A stretch of 64,000 nucleotides of DNA, taken from the NCBI GenBank assembly GCA_026214975.1, contig JAOBSW010001090.1, positions 1 to 64,000 of the forward strand. The letters are read 5' to 3'. The notes under the pieces were generated by a model. The model was not told the DNA's origin. It made no database searches and saw nothing but the letters and a program-made list of their open reading frames with translations. Positions 1 to 13,700 of this stretch are shown here, piece after piece. This stretch comes from Gentiana macrophylla (Eukaryota; Streptophyta; Magnoliopsida; Gentianales; Gentianaceae). Made by a program: the position numbers and the translations under genes. The number at the start of each line of letters is the position of its first letter. Position 1 is the first letter of the stretch.

Positions 1-87
1 TAGGCCTTATAAGTGGCTCACAATAATAAATGAAATAATAATAATCATAATAAGCAGAAAGGACCAAAATAACCCCATCTTCCAACA
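1..87 (-). repeat. Start of the 3' LTR of a Ty1/copia element (cut by window edge)
   Basis: On the minus strand a purine-rich tract (ACTTGAGGGGGAG, 88-100) is followed by TGTTGGAAG, the usual polypurine-tract to LTR junction of plant copia elements. The LTR runs off the window, so its length and target duplication are unknown. Confidence 0.6.
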
Positions 88-3000
88 CTCCCCCTCAAGT
101 TGGGTGAAGATGTTGATCAAGCCCAACTTGCTCACAAAACTATCAAAAAGCCTTCCCCAAGGCTTTGGTTGGACCATCTGCAATCACTTGGCAGCGAGAG
201 GGTAGGAAAGGAATGCAAAGCGACCACTCTCCAACTTCTCCTTGATAAAATGCCTATCAATCTCCACATGTTTGGTCTGTCATGTTCCACGAGGCTCATT
301 TGCGATGTTGATTGCAGCCTTATTATCACAATACAGTTTGTGAGAAGAGTTACATCAGCCCCAATGTCTTCATTACCTTCTTCACCCATATACCTTCACA
401 AATTCCTTGTGCCATTGCTCTAAACTCATTCAAGCTACTTAGACACCACATCCCTTTTTGCTCCTCCAAGTTACCAAATTCCCCACAGGTGCAATAACCG
501 ATTATGGACCTTCTGTCTTTTGTACAAGAACCCGTCAGCATCTGAAGATTGATACATCTCTCTGTCTTTTCCTAAAATGCAGCCCCTTCTCGAGTGGATT
601 TCAAGTACAGAGCATCCTTCTAACGCTTCCAAGTGCATTTCATTGGGGAATGCATAAATTGACTCTGAACTCACAACATAGGCCACATCGGGCTAGTATG
701 AGCCAAATAGATGAGCTTCCCCACCACGATACATCCCCAAATCTTGGTGCACCTGTGCACTCCTACACAGGTTGCATTCCATTGGAGTGCTGTGAGCTAC
801 ACTTCTAAGCCTACTTAACTGCAGTTCAGGTGTACTTCCTCTGTGTCAAAACCAACCCCATGAAGATCTAGCAACCTCCATTCCGAGGAAATGCCTCGAG
901 GGCCAAGATCCTTGATCTCAAACTCTAAGCCGTTGTCTCTTCACGTGAGTGCCTCGTAACATCATTTCGAGTTAGAATGATGTCATCAACATACTATTAA
1001 GACGATTCTCTCCTTTCACGAGACCTCTTTGTGAACAAAGTGTGATCGAATCTTCCTGGGTGAAGCCGGACTCTTTACAAACTTCCCTCTCAAACCATGC
1101 CTCCGGACTGCTTGATCCATACAATGACCTTTTTACCTGCACACTCCTCCAACCTGATCTGTGAACCGGTGGAGGATCCATGTAAATTTCTTCCTTTGGC
1201 TCCAATTAAGGAAAGCATTTTTACATCCAGCGGTGAGGCCAATCCAGGTTGCGACCACCGACAACAATACCCTAATAGTATTCAACTTAGCTACAGGGAA
1301 AAAGTCTCTGAGTAATCCGGACCATAAGTTTGTGAGAACCCCAGCTACCAACGGCCTTGTGTCTCTGAATACTCCCGTCGAATTATACAACTACAAACAC
1401 CCACTTGCAACCAACTGTCTTTCTCCTTGGCAACTACCTCCAGTCCCATTCTTAACAGGCCTCATCTCTTCCAAGTGCTTCTCTCTCAGGAACCACAGGC
1501 TCCATTTGGTTTGATTGGTGGATCCATTTGAGTCATGAGAGAAAATAAAATAAAATAATGTAAAAGTGATTATAAGGTTGAAATGTTGTATTAAAGTTTG
1601 TGTTGATGAAGAAATGATTGGTGAAATGATTGGTGAGAGAAATATTATATTGATAAAGTAATGGTTCAATAGTGTGGTGGTGAATAAAATGAATTGATTA
1701 ATATTATTTTATGGTGAAATGATTGGTGAAATGATTGGTGAATAATAGTAAATAAGATAGTGGGTGAATAAAATATTAAGTTGGATCCAAATGGATCCGT
1801 CCGATCGAAACCAAGCGGGCCCCTAGAGCTTGTATGCTTTTAGGTATAGTGGTAGATGACAATCTTGAGTGAAGGCTTTATAGGAGGGAGACAATTTGGC
1901 ATATGAGAGGTATTTTGAAATGGGATGTTGAGTGCAGAGCTCTGGTGTTTTACGATAGCTATAGTACATCAAGATGCGTTCTTGCTCTGTTAGATGGACT
2001 TTGGTTTTAAGGTTTAGGGCTTGTCAATTTTGAGTTGGATTCGACTTCCGAAATTTTGTGAATCGGGTTGAGGCTTGGACCTGACCTGCACATTATCGAT
2101 CTGTCTGACCGGTGATTCAAGGTTCAACTCGTGGTCGGACTCGTGTTCGGTCCGATTCACTAGGTTGCTCGATTACTTCAGGAAACTTTCTCACATAGGT
2201 TTTCTCATGGAGCCGAAGGTTTGACCATCAGTGAAGGCCGAATAGACCTTTGTCTTTGCCACCGCCAACGGTCTTATCGCCATCAAGCCACCGGTCTTAT
2301 CTTGCCCTCATCATCACTGATTTCTTATTATCGTAATTAGGATTATTGACTTTAAGATCTAGACCTAAAAATCATAGATCAAGTTTTCACTATTAGTGTA
2401 GACTTCTCAAATTGACCGTGATCAAAGAACACGGTGTTTTCAAGGAAGGTTACATCCATAGTGACTACTAATTTTTAGTTTCATAGTCAAAACATTTATA
2501 CCTCTTTTGTTGGTGAATACCAATGAAACAACACTTCTTTGATCTAGTCCAATTCCCTTGATTATACAGACAGGTATGCAATGCACCCAAAATTTTAAAA
2601 GCGATTGTTCACCAACTGTTGTTTGGAAAACATGTTTGAAACATACTTATTGGTGTCTTATACCCATAACCTCGAGGGCACCCTATTGATTGTGTGTGGC
2701 TGTCAAGATCGCCTCCCTGCATGTTTTTGGACATTTTGAGGCAATTAATGACATCTAGCCACTTCAGCGAGGTGTCTGTTTGCTCGCTACCCCATTTTGT
2801 TGGGGGTTTATACAAGAACTTTGATGCACAACTCCTTTTCAATAAGTACCCACCTAAGTATATTGTTAAAATACTCGCACATTGCTACCAAGAAAATTTT
2901 GATTTGTGTGTGAAACTGTGTTTTTACCATTTCATAAAATTGTTTGAAAACATTCTCTACTCGCATTTATCTTCAGATAAACCTAAGTAAGTCCGGTGTG

Positions 3001-4480
3001 ATCATCAATGTAGTGATGAACCACCTTTTCCATTTAGGGTAAGAACCCTGGATGTCCCCATACATCACGTGGACCATGGTGAAGGGGTTTGGGACATATG
3101 GCTAAGTCCGTACACACTCCTACTTTGCTTTGCAAGAATACACATCACAATGAAAAGATGCAACTTTATTATTCAAAAAGTTCAGAAATAATTTTTGCAT
3201 ATAAGAAAATCAAGCTCTAGCCTTCTATGCATTACAATTACTTTATTATCATTCTTATTCGATTGTCTAAGAATCATGAGATAACACCCTTCAAATAGAG
3301 AATCCTTGTCTGAGATAGCTTCCTGATTCAAGATATAGGCTCCCCCAATGAAGTTTAGACTCGCCAATCATCTTTCAAAGTTGCCTCAAACACACAACCA
3401 TTTTTCAAAAAATAGCAATGCAAATTGCTCGTAGTTAATTTGCATATAGCTAACAAATTGCATGACAAATTGGGAACATGAAGTACATCATTGAGGATCG
3501 TTTGATTGATTGGATGGATCCTTCCCAAAGAATAGCCGAGAGAGATCCATCCAAGTCCGACTTTTGATTTGACACGGAAGCGCGCTTAAACAGATCGAGG
3601 AACCAAACATATGGTCGGGCTGCTCTGAGTCAACTATCCACGTATTTTATGATCGACTCCTATGTAAGGCGCATGGAAAAATTTATCCCAAAGAACAGCT
3701 TTGCTTTGATTTAAGAAAGTCGTGAAGCCGTAATTTTAATGAAAGGCTCTAATTGTTCGTGAGAGAGGAAAAGGTCTCATGAGATGAATGCCATCGGAAG
3801 AGACTTGATTAGCCCTAGCTTGCCTTGATTCTCGAGTGCCTTTATTCTTCCAATTTGGCTTCTCTGATCTCCCAAAGAATCCTTTGTATGGCCCGCCTTC
3901 TGCAATGCTCACACTTCACTGCTCACTCTCTTTTCATCCATTCCATTTGCCATTGCGTAACTTTCTATCTCTGGAAGGGTATTTATACATCACCCTTCTC
4001 CCAGATTCCCTGACTTCTAGAAGGTTTCTTGGAGGGGAGGGCTTCCACCAGGATCCCCACTTCATCCAACTCTTGATCGAGGTCCGTAAAAGAGTAAAAC
4101 TTTCATTCTCCTCCTTGAATTTTTACAATCGCCAGGCAACCCAAGTGTCACAACAGATGTCCAACTTAAAGGGTTAATATCATTGTAGTAAGTAGTGACA
4201 TCCTGGATTCTCCGCTTCCAAAGTCTTGTCTTTAGTCATAGATCCGTGAAGAATTCTCCAAGTCGTGAGTACATCTTTCACAAGATCCCACATGTCCTTA
4301 GCAAAGGATAGAACATACGCGGTCCGCAACGCGTGGCTCCATGGAATTTATCACCATGCCTTTACCATAGAGTTTTCGACTTCCATGTTGCAAGTCTTGG
4401 TCGTCACGTTCCTTGCTCGCCCGGTCAAGAATCCTAATCCTCTCGCCATCAACCACTAGTTTGACGGTCCGGGACCACCC
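88..4480 (-). mobile_element. Degenerate Ty1/copia retrotransposon, internal region
   Basis: Remnants of gag-pol lie in order on the minus strand. Gag-like sequence is at about 4480-4050 (it reads LNGKNYLGWSRTV in broken frames). The integrase C-terminal part and linker lie at about 3120-2430, with a VTMDVTF-like segment. Reverse transcriptase is at about 1390-970 (VAKLNTIRVLLS, KEEIYMDPPP, KRSLYG). RNase H is at about 540-150 (GYCTCG, EFRAMAQGICEGIW). Every domain is interrupted by stops and frameshifts, so no product is expected. No protease or 5' LTR could be placed. A MITE-like insertion interrupts it near 1.5-1.8 kb. It lies beside, or inside, the 3' part of the CHR18-like gene on the same strand. 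Confidence 0.75.
1499..1826. mobile_element. MITE-like element with about 30-bp imperfect terminal inverted repeats
   Basis: The left end (GGCTCCATTTGGTTTGATTG...GGATCCATTT) pairs with the reverse complement of the right end (GGGCCCGCTTGGTTTCGATC...GGATCCATTT), allowing small indels. The interior is AT-rich with several copies of AATGATTGGTGA. No clear target-site duplication was found, so the superfamily is open. Confidence 0.5.
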
Positions 4481-4779
4481 AAGTAGTTCTTGCCATTCGG
4501 ACTAGACTCTCTGGAACACCTCAAAATTTTATTGATATGGTAGTTTATTAATGCTATAAGATCTCAAGGATCTTAGTTCAAAACATTTATAAATTACATT
4601 TTTATTTAATAACGTATGGCGTTAATTGAGATGGTAATTAAAACAGGTATAATTAATTATCTTATTTAAGTAAGCTCTTTTGCTATATGCAAAAATTGCA
4701 AGTAATATGGGAATGCATATGGCTGATCCCACCAAACGGGACGATGCCTGCTGGTGGTTGTTGCTATACATTTGGATAC

Positions 4780-7700
4780 CTCACTGATAGTTCCTAAGTA
4801 GTCAAGTACGGCTGGAATCTTCGCTTCTGCAGAATCATTATAAATCTGGCCACAAAATACATCAATTGTTACATTATTAAGAAAGACAATCCTGCTAATC
4901 TACAGAAAAGCGATATTTGACCAATAAAATATTGCAGTTAAAAAAGAAATGCAATTGATGGAAGCAGAAAGATCTAGAAGATCACGATTATCAAATATAG
5001 TGAAAACATACACCACCAATACTACCCAGCAAAGAATGTCAAGTCCTTATGAAATGCAGTGATCTCATATTTCCGGGGCTCTTAAATTCTCGAATATTAG
5101 AATGTACAAAAAACATGAGAAGCATGATAGAACATCAGATTTTTGATAGAAAAAAGTTGCACCGCAGGGGCGAATTAAATGAAAGTATGTTTTACAACGC
5201 AGCATCGGAATATTGCAGAATATAACCCTAAATATCTAAGACTACATTTAAGGGTTTAAGATGCATAAAATATGTTTGGAGGGGAAGATATACAGATAGC
5301 AATTGAAAATGAATGTGGATCACATCCACACGATGACAACTCTAATTCGTAGTCTTTTCAAACACTATGTTCTTGAACATGTCCATCGACCGTCGTGTTT
5401 TTAACGAAGTTTATTAGTTTAATTCATGAACAACAATCATATCACAGTTGCAAATTTGTGGCCATATTTTCAGAAAGTACGCACGTCTAGTCCTTCATTA
5501 TATTATTCTACGCACAATAAATATCATGCATGGATTGGAATGGATCAATATCATCACAAAATAAGCAGAATAAACGTGACAAGAAAACAAGGAGCATTAC
5601 ATTGCCACCCTCAGTTCCGGAGACATAAAAAATATACCTTATTAATCAAATTCTTCTGAGAAAATTTCAGCGACTCAGCTTCCTCCTTGGTCTGACAGGA
5701 TTTAATTTTGCCTTTGATGACCTCCAACTGCAAAGAAATATACCATGATTAACTTATTCAGGTTTTACTGTATTAGAAACTAAATTTCAAGATATGCCAC
5801 ACATCTAAAGCATAAGAGATGCCCATCTGAAGGGAAGAGATGACTCGTTATAAACTAAGGAGGGGGCAAATAGCCTCAAAAACATTGAAGCACTATTTGC
5901 TGAATATGTGGGCATAATGACAATACACTTCTCAGAAAGAAGAAAACGAGAAATATGAAAGAGTAACAAATGGTAAAGGAAATCCATATCTTAGAAGACA
6001 AACCAGAAGTGTTTCCATGCCCAGGAAAACTCAAACCACATAGCGAAATATCTATTGGTTATTAAAGGCAATGCAATTTAACAAAGTGAACTAACCTCGC
6101 GGAATAAGGCATTGATAGGTCTCATCTCCTTTTCACCTAAATCCATGAACACCTGAAAGAGGAAGAATATTAAGACTAAGCTCAATGCAATAAAAAGAGC
6201 TACAATAAACAGCAATAACCTTCAGACTAGATAATGCAACATCAAGGCTGAGGGAATATAGGAAGTTAACGGAAGTTGATTGTACTAATTATACTATACA
6301 ATGCCTCATTTTTCAACGACAATTAAGCCTCATCCTACTACATGAGATCAGCTATATGAATCCTTTGACACTACTGCGCTTTATCACAATAATAACCTGT
6401 CAATGCATGAGAACGTGGACTTCCTTTTTCTAAATGTTCATCAGAACAACTTCTTTGCCCCTCCCCCCCCTTTATTTCAGTATGAACGTGTATAAGATCT
6501 CACACTCACATAACTAAACACGTGCATCTCAATTGTGCACGCACATGATAAAACCATCTCAGAGAGGTTTTTAACTCGATTGGCATGATTTCCACGAAAA
6601 GTGAGCTACTTTGTGCTGGAGCTTCTGAGGTGAAAAAACAGCAGCTCACTAATCCGCTGGGAGTTAATTTACGAGTTCTTCCTATTTGATACTCGGAAGT
6701 GCCATCGATTTCTAAAATACTTTCAGTTTCTCAATGCCAAGTGCTGGTGGATAAGGTTAGAAGTAGAGTCTTGACTTGGGCAAATATCAGAAGATTTCAT
6801 ATGAAGGCAGAATACAACTTATTAAAACTGTTCTATTAGCCATGTCTATCTATTGGGCAGTTATGCTCATTTTTACAGAGGAAATTTAAAAGTACTAAAA
6901 CAATTGAACACAGTGGAGGTGCACTTAATTCCCACAAAGATAAGGTGAGTTGGGCTGAGGTAAGTAATCCAGAGGAGTCAGGGGATGTGGGCTTCTATAT
7001 TCAGTTCATACATACTTTCCACTGAATCCACAGATCACCATAAAACGATACCTGTTGCCTTCGCTTCATAGGCAGCTCAGAAAGAACATCTTTTGAGTCT
7101 ACGGATCATCACAGTTGCTTTCATCAAGTTATGAAGCTGTCGTGATTACTTGCACCCTGGTAGACTCCAAACACACCCTAACAGAGTAACGAGGAAGAAT
7201 CTATAAATCTGATACCCTTCAAAAATAGAATCTATAAATCTGATACCCTTCAAAAATAAATGAGATGTAGTAGAGCAAAAAAAAAAAAAATAGTATATTT
7301 ACTTACACCCTTGCAGTATCGATTTCCGTATTCATGGACATTTTTATACACATCAGGGTATAACGCCTCCAGCTGTGAAGTATACTTTTAGAGCCAGTGA
7401 AATTAAAAAATGATACAAAAATGGATGTTAAAATAAAGCCTGTTCCTCTCAAAAAAACAAAAAAAACCTGTTTGAATAGTTCTATCGGTCTTGATAAAGC
7501 AGGAGTTCCACTCAACAAGATCACGTATTGGGCACGCTACAATCATCACAGTGTTAAATTATGACCTTGGGCAAAGGGAGAGAGAGAAAGAGACATGGGA
7601 GGAAGGAGGAATCGAGGGGGATAGAGAAGGAAACCTGTAAAATGGGAATAGATGCTGTTGTCCTTTTTGCTTGAGCGTTTTTCAAGAAATGTGATTCATC

Positions 7701-10700
7701 CACAATTACAACCTGAATGACATTGTCAATACAAATTGATGTATATTATAAGGCATTTGCACTGGGAAATTTACAAACAATATAGGGATAAGAGTCAACG
7801 GGAAACTTGAGCCACGGACACCCGATACAAGGCAGCCTAGTGCATGGAAGTATGCGACCTATAAGGGTCTAAGGAATGGCCGAGCCAGTTTGGCTTAGTA
7901 TACACAGCAATACTTTATGTTTCTATAAGAGGTTGTTTCTGTGGCTCAAACCCATGACATCTTGCCACACAGCGATAGCTTTATACTCCTAAGAAAAAAT
8001 GCACAAGTCACCGCGAGCAATGCATGATTGAAGGAATGATTTCTAATTACATTAAAAAAATGTAATCATTAACAAATCCAATCAGAAAACAGCACAGTTT
8101 TGACCTTTGAGTCGGCGTTTGAAGTACCCAGAAGCAACACCCAGTGAAAGTTGTAACAGATTTTTCCGGCTATAGACGTTAAACAAGGAAACTACTCACT
8201 TCATTTTATGCGAGATTACTTGCCAAAACCATGGTTTTACTTCTGAAATAAAGCAGTCAGAACTAGAAAGCAAGCAAAATGACTAATAAACGATGAGTTT
8301 GTACCCAAAAAAAGTCATACTCCAACAAATATATTTTGAGGCAAATCCCCTCATCCTCTCAAACGCAGGCATGGCCTATCATGAAAATTGTTTAAGAAAT
8401 AACATTCTCGCCAATAAATGAAAATTTAGACAGGGTGAAGCAATATAAGCGCGTATAAACAAGAGCTTATAGCCATCATTGGTTTTCCAAACAGCGGTAA
8501 GAGCAGGTGGAGCTCAAGTGAGAAAATAAAAGGCGTAGGATACCAGTACTTTAAACTGCGGAAGTGCTAACCTTAAACCCTGAAGTCATTAGTAAATCTT
8601 GAAACTTAGGCACAATATCATAAGATATGATGTTAAATACACCATCAAGCTGTACACCCCTCTTTGCGTTTGGCGCTTGAATATTAAAACCAGCCTTGTT
8701 TGATCGATCAGATTGAGATAAAAGAACCTGTCCAGAAATCCACAAGCAAAATTGCATAAATCCACATGAAAGATGATAATTATCTACCAAAAATGCTTTT
8801 TGAAGTTTCTACAAAAGAGGAATATCAAAGTGCATTTCAAACAATGTGATATTGGGAACATTACCTAGGAGAAACACACAACAAAGTCTAGTTCACAGAA
8901 AGGATAGGATCATTACATTGCATAATTGGTGCACAATTATCATTCTTAATTTCTCAAATTAACTTGTACCTTAACTATCAGAATAATACATATAATATAC
9001 TCAAGTTAAAACGCAACTCATGAAATGTTTATCCTAACAAAAGAACCATTCATTACAAGATTTCATAATTCAATTCTAAAATATAACTCAGAGTTGAAGG
9101 AAACAACAAAATGAAAATAATATCAAACTGGAAATGTTTGCAAAACCGTTTTCTCCCTCGGGAAAAACCCTTTAAACAATCCTACATATATAAGGATAGA
9201 AGGGCATCTTATGTGACAAAATGTATTGCAAACTATTTAATGACTTTGCAACCAGGAAAGAGGAATGAAAATAGAAAGAGAGTTGGCATAAAAAAATCAA
9301 CTGAAAAAATCAATGTGATGTTGGAAGAACAGTTGATAAAAATCAAGAGCGGAATGGGTGATGAATAGAAGAAAAGTGGTTTATTTTAATGAACTTTGAA
9401 ATCAAATCATCTTTCAATCGGTAAAATCGACCTTTTCATTTTTACTTGGATTTAGCAGCATAATGAGCTACTGAACGTATATACAGCTCAAATATCAAGT
9501 ACAACATGTCATATCTTCCTTCAGACCTACGGTGTGAAAGAAAGTACTATCTGTAAGTATGTTTAGAGGGGAAATTAAAGCACCATCCTTCCTTTATGAA
9601 TAAGATTTAGGTAACCTACTAGTATATCGGATGGAGGTATGCTTAGCCATTCATGGATCGTCTGCAGAAAACAAATGAAGATGTTAAATATTGGCGTAAA
9701 AGCAAAAGAGATGTCCAAAAAGCAGATTAAACTTACAGAAGCCCAATGTAGCCTTAAAGATGAAGGTGCCAGAACAAGAACTGGCCATGCTTCACGTATA
9801 CAAGAGGTTACAGCAATAGCCTACAGATATAAACAAACTTATAAGTGAATCTCCTTCTTGGCAAAAGGTGACCAAACAACAAATCTAGTTACTCAATGGC
9901 AGCAGCCATGATATCTACAGATCCTTCACTAGGTAAAACAATAAAAGTCTTAATTGATCTTTGATGTACTAAAATGTTTGACCAGATCTAGGGAGAGAAA
10001 GAAAAGGAAAAACCAAACATCTACGTTCTTCTACCTAGCTTGCAAAAGCTATTATCAAGCTGATACATGGAATTAAGGACCGAGAACATGTTTTTCTCCC
10101 AACAAAAATATGGCCCAGTGAAACAATTCTGTCAAAATATTCCAGAATGTTCAATATAGCAATTACAAAAAAAGGTTAGCATCAACGTAATGCAAAAAAA
10201 GATACAAGAATTAATAATGATGATGAAGTTGTCTGGGAATTGTACTTCTCAACAATGTAAAAAATAAGCTGGAATTTCACTTGAATGGAGTTAAAATTCA
10301 GGTCATGCACTGTAAAATGCAAGCCAGGGGAGGCAAGACAGAATTCCATGTTTAGCCATTTATCAGCTATTAAAGAGTGAACAGATGGAGAGTTCTATTA
10401 AAGGCGAATTTGGAACACCTGTGAAACTAAGAAAGTGGAATTCTTTCCTTCAGAAGCTGCAAAAAAAGGAGAAAAACAAATTGTTGAAGAAGATGATTAT
10501 TTTATTGTTTCCTAATTTAATACTACTTTTTAGTGTTAATTTAGGATCATTTTATTAATCCCTAATAGGCTTAGGATCTGTCTTAGTACTGTAACTAGAA
10601 AACAGTGTGTTCTGTTTTCTAGCCGTTGGTGCACTGTTTGCTTTTTGCTTTATAGCCGTTGGTGGCTATATAAGGATTGTATTCACAACTTATCATCTTA

Positions 10701-13700
10701 GATAAGTTGTTTAATATTAATAAAAGAGTTTACATCTTCCTCTTCAATCTCCTTATCTATTTCTACTAAATTCTACATGGTATCAGAGCGTTGATCCATC
10801 AAAGTTACTCAAATCTTCAAATTTTCTGGAAAATTCAAATTTCAGGAAATTTTTATCTCTCCGAAAATGGCACATGATTCATCCTCAGTTGTTAACTCAA
10901 GGGAAGAATCAAGTATGAATTCTTCCTGGAACACTGAGCCATCAATGTTGTCATTCTCCAGTCACACATTTAATGGTGACAACGTCAATCCTGATGAAGT
11001 AAGGGGGAGTATTCTGAGTCAAAAACCCCTCTCATCACAAAAGGCTATGGTTGCTGATATCAAATATAAAGAGAGCAGGAGAAAGCTACTGTTAAAGAGC
11101 ATCACTCCTACTGTCCATGAAAGCAGTACCATGGTCACAACATCTACTGGTGCGCAAAACAACAAACCTGATTGTCAAATTACCAAGGAGCAAATTGTGG
11201 GCTTAAAAAGGCTTCTAGCTGCTCATAGTTCACAAGATTATTCTTCCATGCACAATTCAGGTTTGTGTTTTAATGCATATACTGGAAATTCAATCATTAA
11301 GAATCTCTGGATTGTTGATTCTGGTGCTTCCAGCCACATGACTGGAAATCCAGAATTATTTGTGGATATACAGAAGTGCAAAAATCTCCATAATATAAGA
11401 ATTGCAGATGGCACTATTTCCAGAGTGTATGGAACAGGGGATGTGAAGGCAACAGAGAATATAACTCTGAATAATGTTCTATATGTTCCTAATCTGAAAT
11501 GCAACCTCCTGTCTGTAAAAAGGATCACAGAGGACTCAAATTGCACTGTTCTGTTTCATTCTAATGGCTGTAAATTTCAGGAGTTGAATTCTCTGAAGGA
11601 GATTGCTAGTGGTAAAACTCACTCTGATCTCTATATTCTCAAAACAGCCTTCACTGACAAGTTCCTTGATGAGATTCCTAAAGGCCTTGCTAGTTGCAAC
11701 AGTTCTGAAAATTCTTGCAATCAAATTATGATGTTACACTATAGACTGGGACATCCTAATTTTGCCTATATGAAGAAGTTGTATCCTAGTATGTTTAATA
11801 AAAAAAACAGTACTGAATTACACTGTGAAGTGTGTGAATTAGCTAAACATACTAGACCTGTTTATCCTACTGGAGGCTATACTCCCTCAAAACCATTTGC
11901 CTTGTTACACAGTGATATTTGGGGACCTTCTAAGAAGGCCACAACCACTGGAAAAAGATGGTTTGTGAGTTTCATTGATGACCATAGCAGGGTCACTTGG
12001 CTGTTTCTCTTAAAAGAAAAATCTGAAGTAGGAGGAGTGTTCAAACACCTCTACAACATGATAAGTAATCAATTTGGAACCAAAGTCCAAATTCTGAAAC
12101 TGACAATGGGAAAGAGTATTTTGAAAAAACTCTTTCATCTTTTTTCTCTGAGAAAGGGATTGTACATTTGAGTACATGTGTTGATACACCCCAACAGAAT
12201 GGGGTGGCAGAAAGAAAAAACAGACACTTAATGGAAGTGGCTAGAAGCATTATGTTCACCATGAAAGTCCCAAAATATCTATGGGGTGAAGCTGTCTTGA
12301 CAGCAACTTATCTCATTAATAGAATGCCTTCAACAGTTCTGAATTTCAGAACTCCAATGGGGGTTCTAAAAGAGCACTATTCTGACTCTCATTTATTTGG
12401 CAATATCCCTCTAAGAGTGTTTGGATGCACATGTCATGTACATGTCCATGCACAACAGAGAGGAAAACTTGATCCAAGGGCAGTGAAATGCATATTTGTT
12501 GGGTATGCACCCACACAAAAGGGCTATAAGTGCTATTGCCCCAATACTAGAAAAATGTACATCACTATGGATGTAACATTTTCTGAAAATGTTCCATTCT
12601 ATACTCCTACAATTCAGGGGGAGGGATTCAATGATTATCATCAATCATGGAATATAATTATTCCTGAATTTGAGGGTGATTTGAACCCCACTCCAGAATC
12701 TCAAAAGAAAAATGATGAGCATAATACTTTCAATCCTGAAGGTAGTGATCATCAGAATAATCCCTCACAAAGGGATGGTTCAGATGTCATTGTTTATACA
12801 AGGAAAAGAAAGGCAATGCATCAAAATCCTGAGATCTCTGAACATGACATTGAAACTGAAAATGGATCATCAACTGATGATGAATCTGACAATAAGAGTA
12901 CTTCCCATGATACCACAGATAGTGATGAATCTGTGGATCATAAGGAAGATGATGATCTACCTGTTGCTCAAAGGAAGGGGGTTAGAAAGTGTACTACTAA
13001 CCAAAAGTACACATTTCTATCCCATGATCAGTTGCCTCTTCCACTCCAGGGGTTAGCTTGCAGTTTGGACAGTATTGAAATACCTACTAATGTCCATGAT
13101 GCTATTAAAACCCCTGAGTGGAACACTGCACTACAAGAGGAAATGAATGCCCTCTTAAAGAGTGAGACATGGAATGTGACTTCCTTACCAAAAGGAAAAC
13201 GTCCTGTTGGTTGTAAATGGATGTTCACAGTTAAATACAATGCTGATGGATCACTAAATAGGTATAAGGCAAGGCTTGTAGCAAAAGGTTTCACTCAATC
13301 CCAAGGGATTGATTACAATGAAACTTTTGCACCTGTTGCCAAATTAAATACCATTAGGATTCTCATGAGCATTGTAGTTAACTTGGATTGGCCTTTACAT
13401 CAACTGGATGTAAAGAATGCCTTCCTTTATGGGGATCTAAAAGAGGAAGTTTATATGCACCTACCACCTGGATTTGAGAATCTAGGCAAACAAGGGGAGG
13501 TTTGCAAGCTAAACAAGTCTCTGTATGGCTTAAAACAGTCCCCTAGGGCCTGGTTTGGCAGGTTTACAAACTTTGTGAAAAAGAAAGGCTTTCACCAATG
13601 TCATAGTGATCATACCTTATTCACAAAGATCAGATCTGGAAAGACCACTGTATTGATTGTATATGTGGATGATATCATCCTCACAGGAGATGATAGTGAT

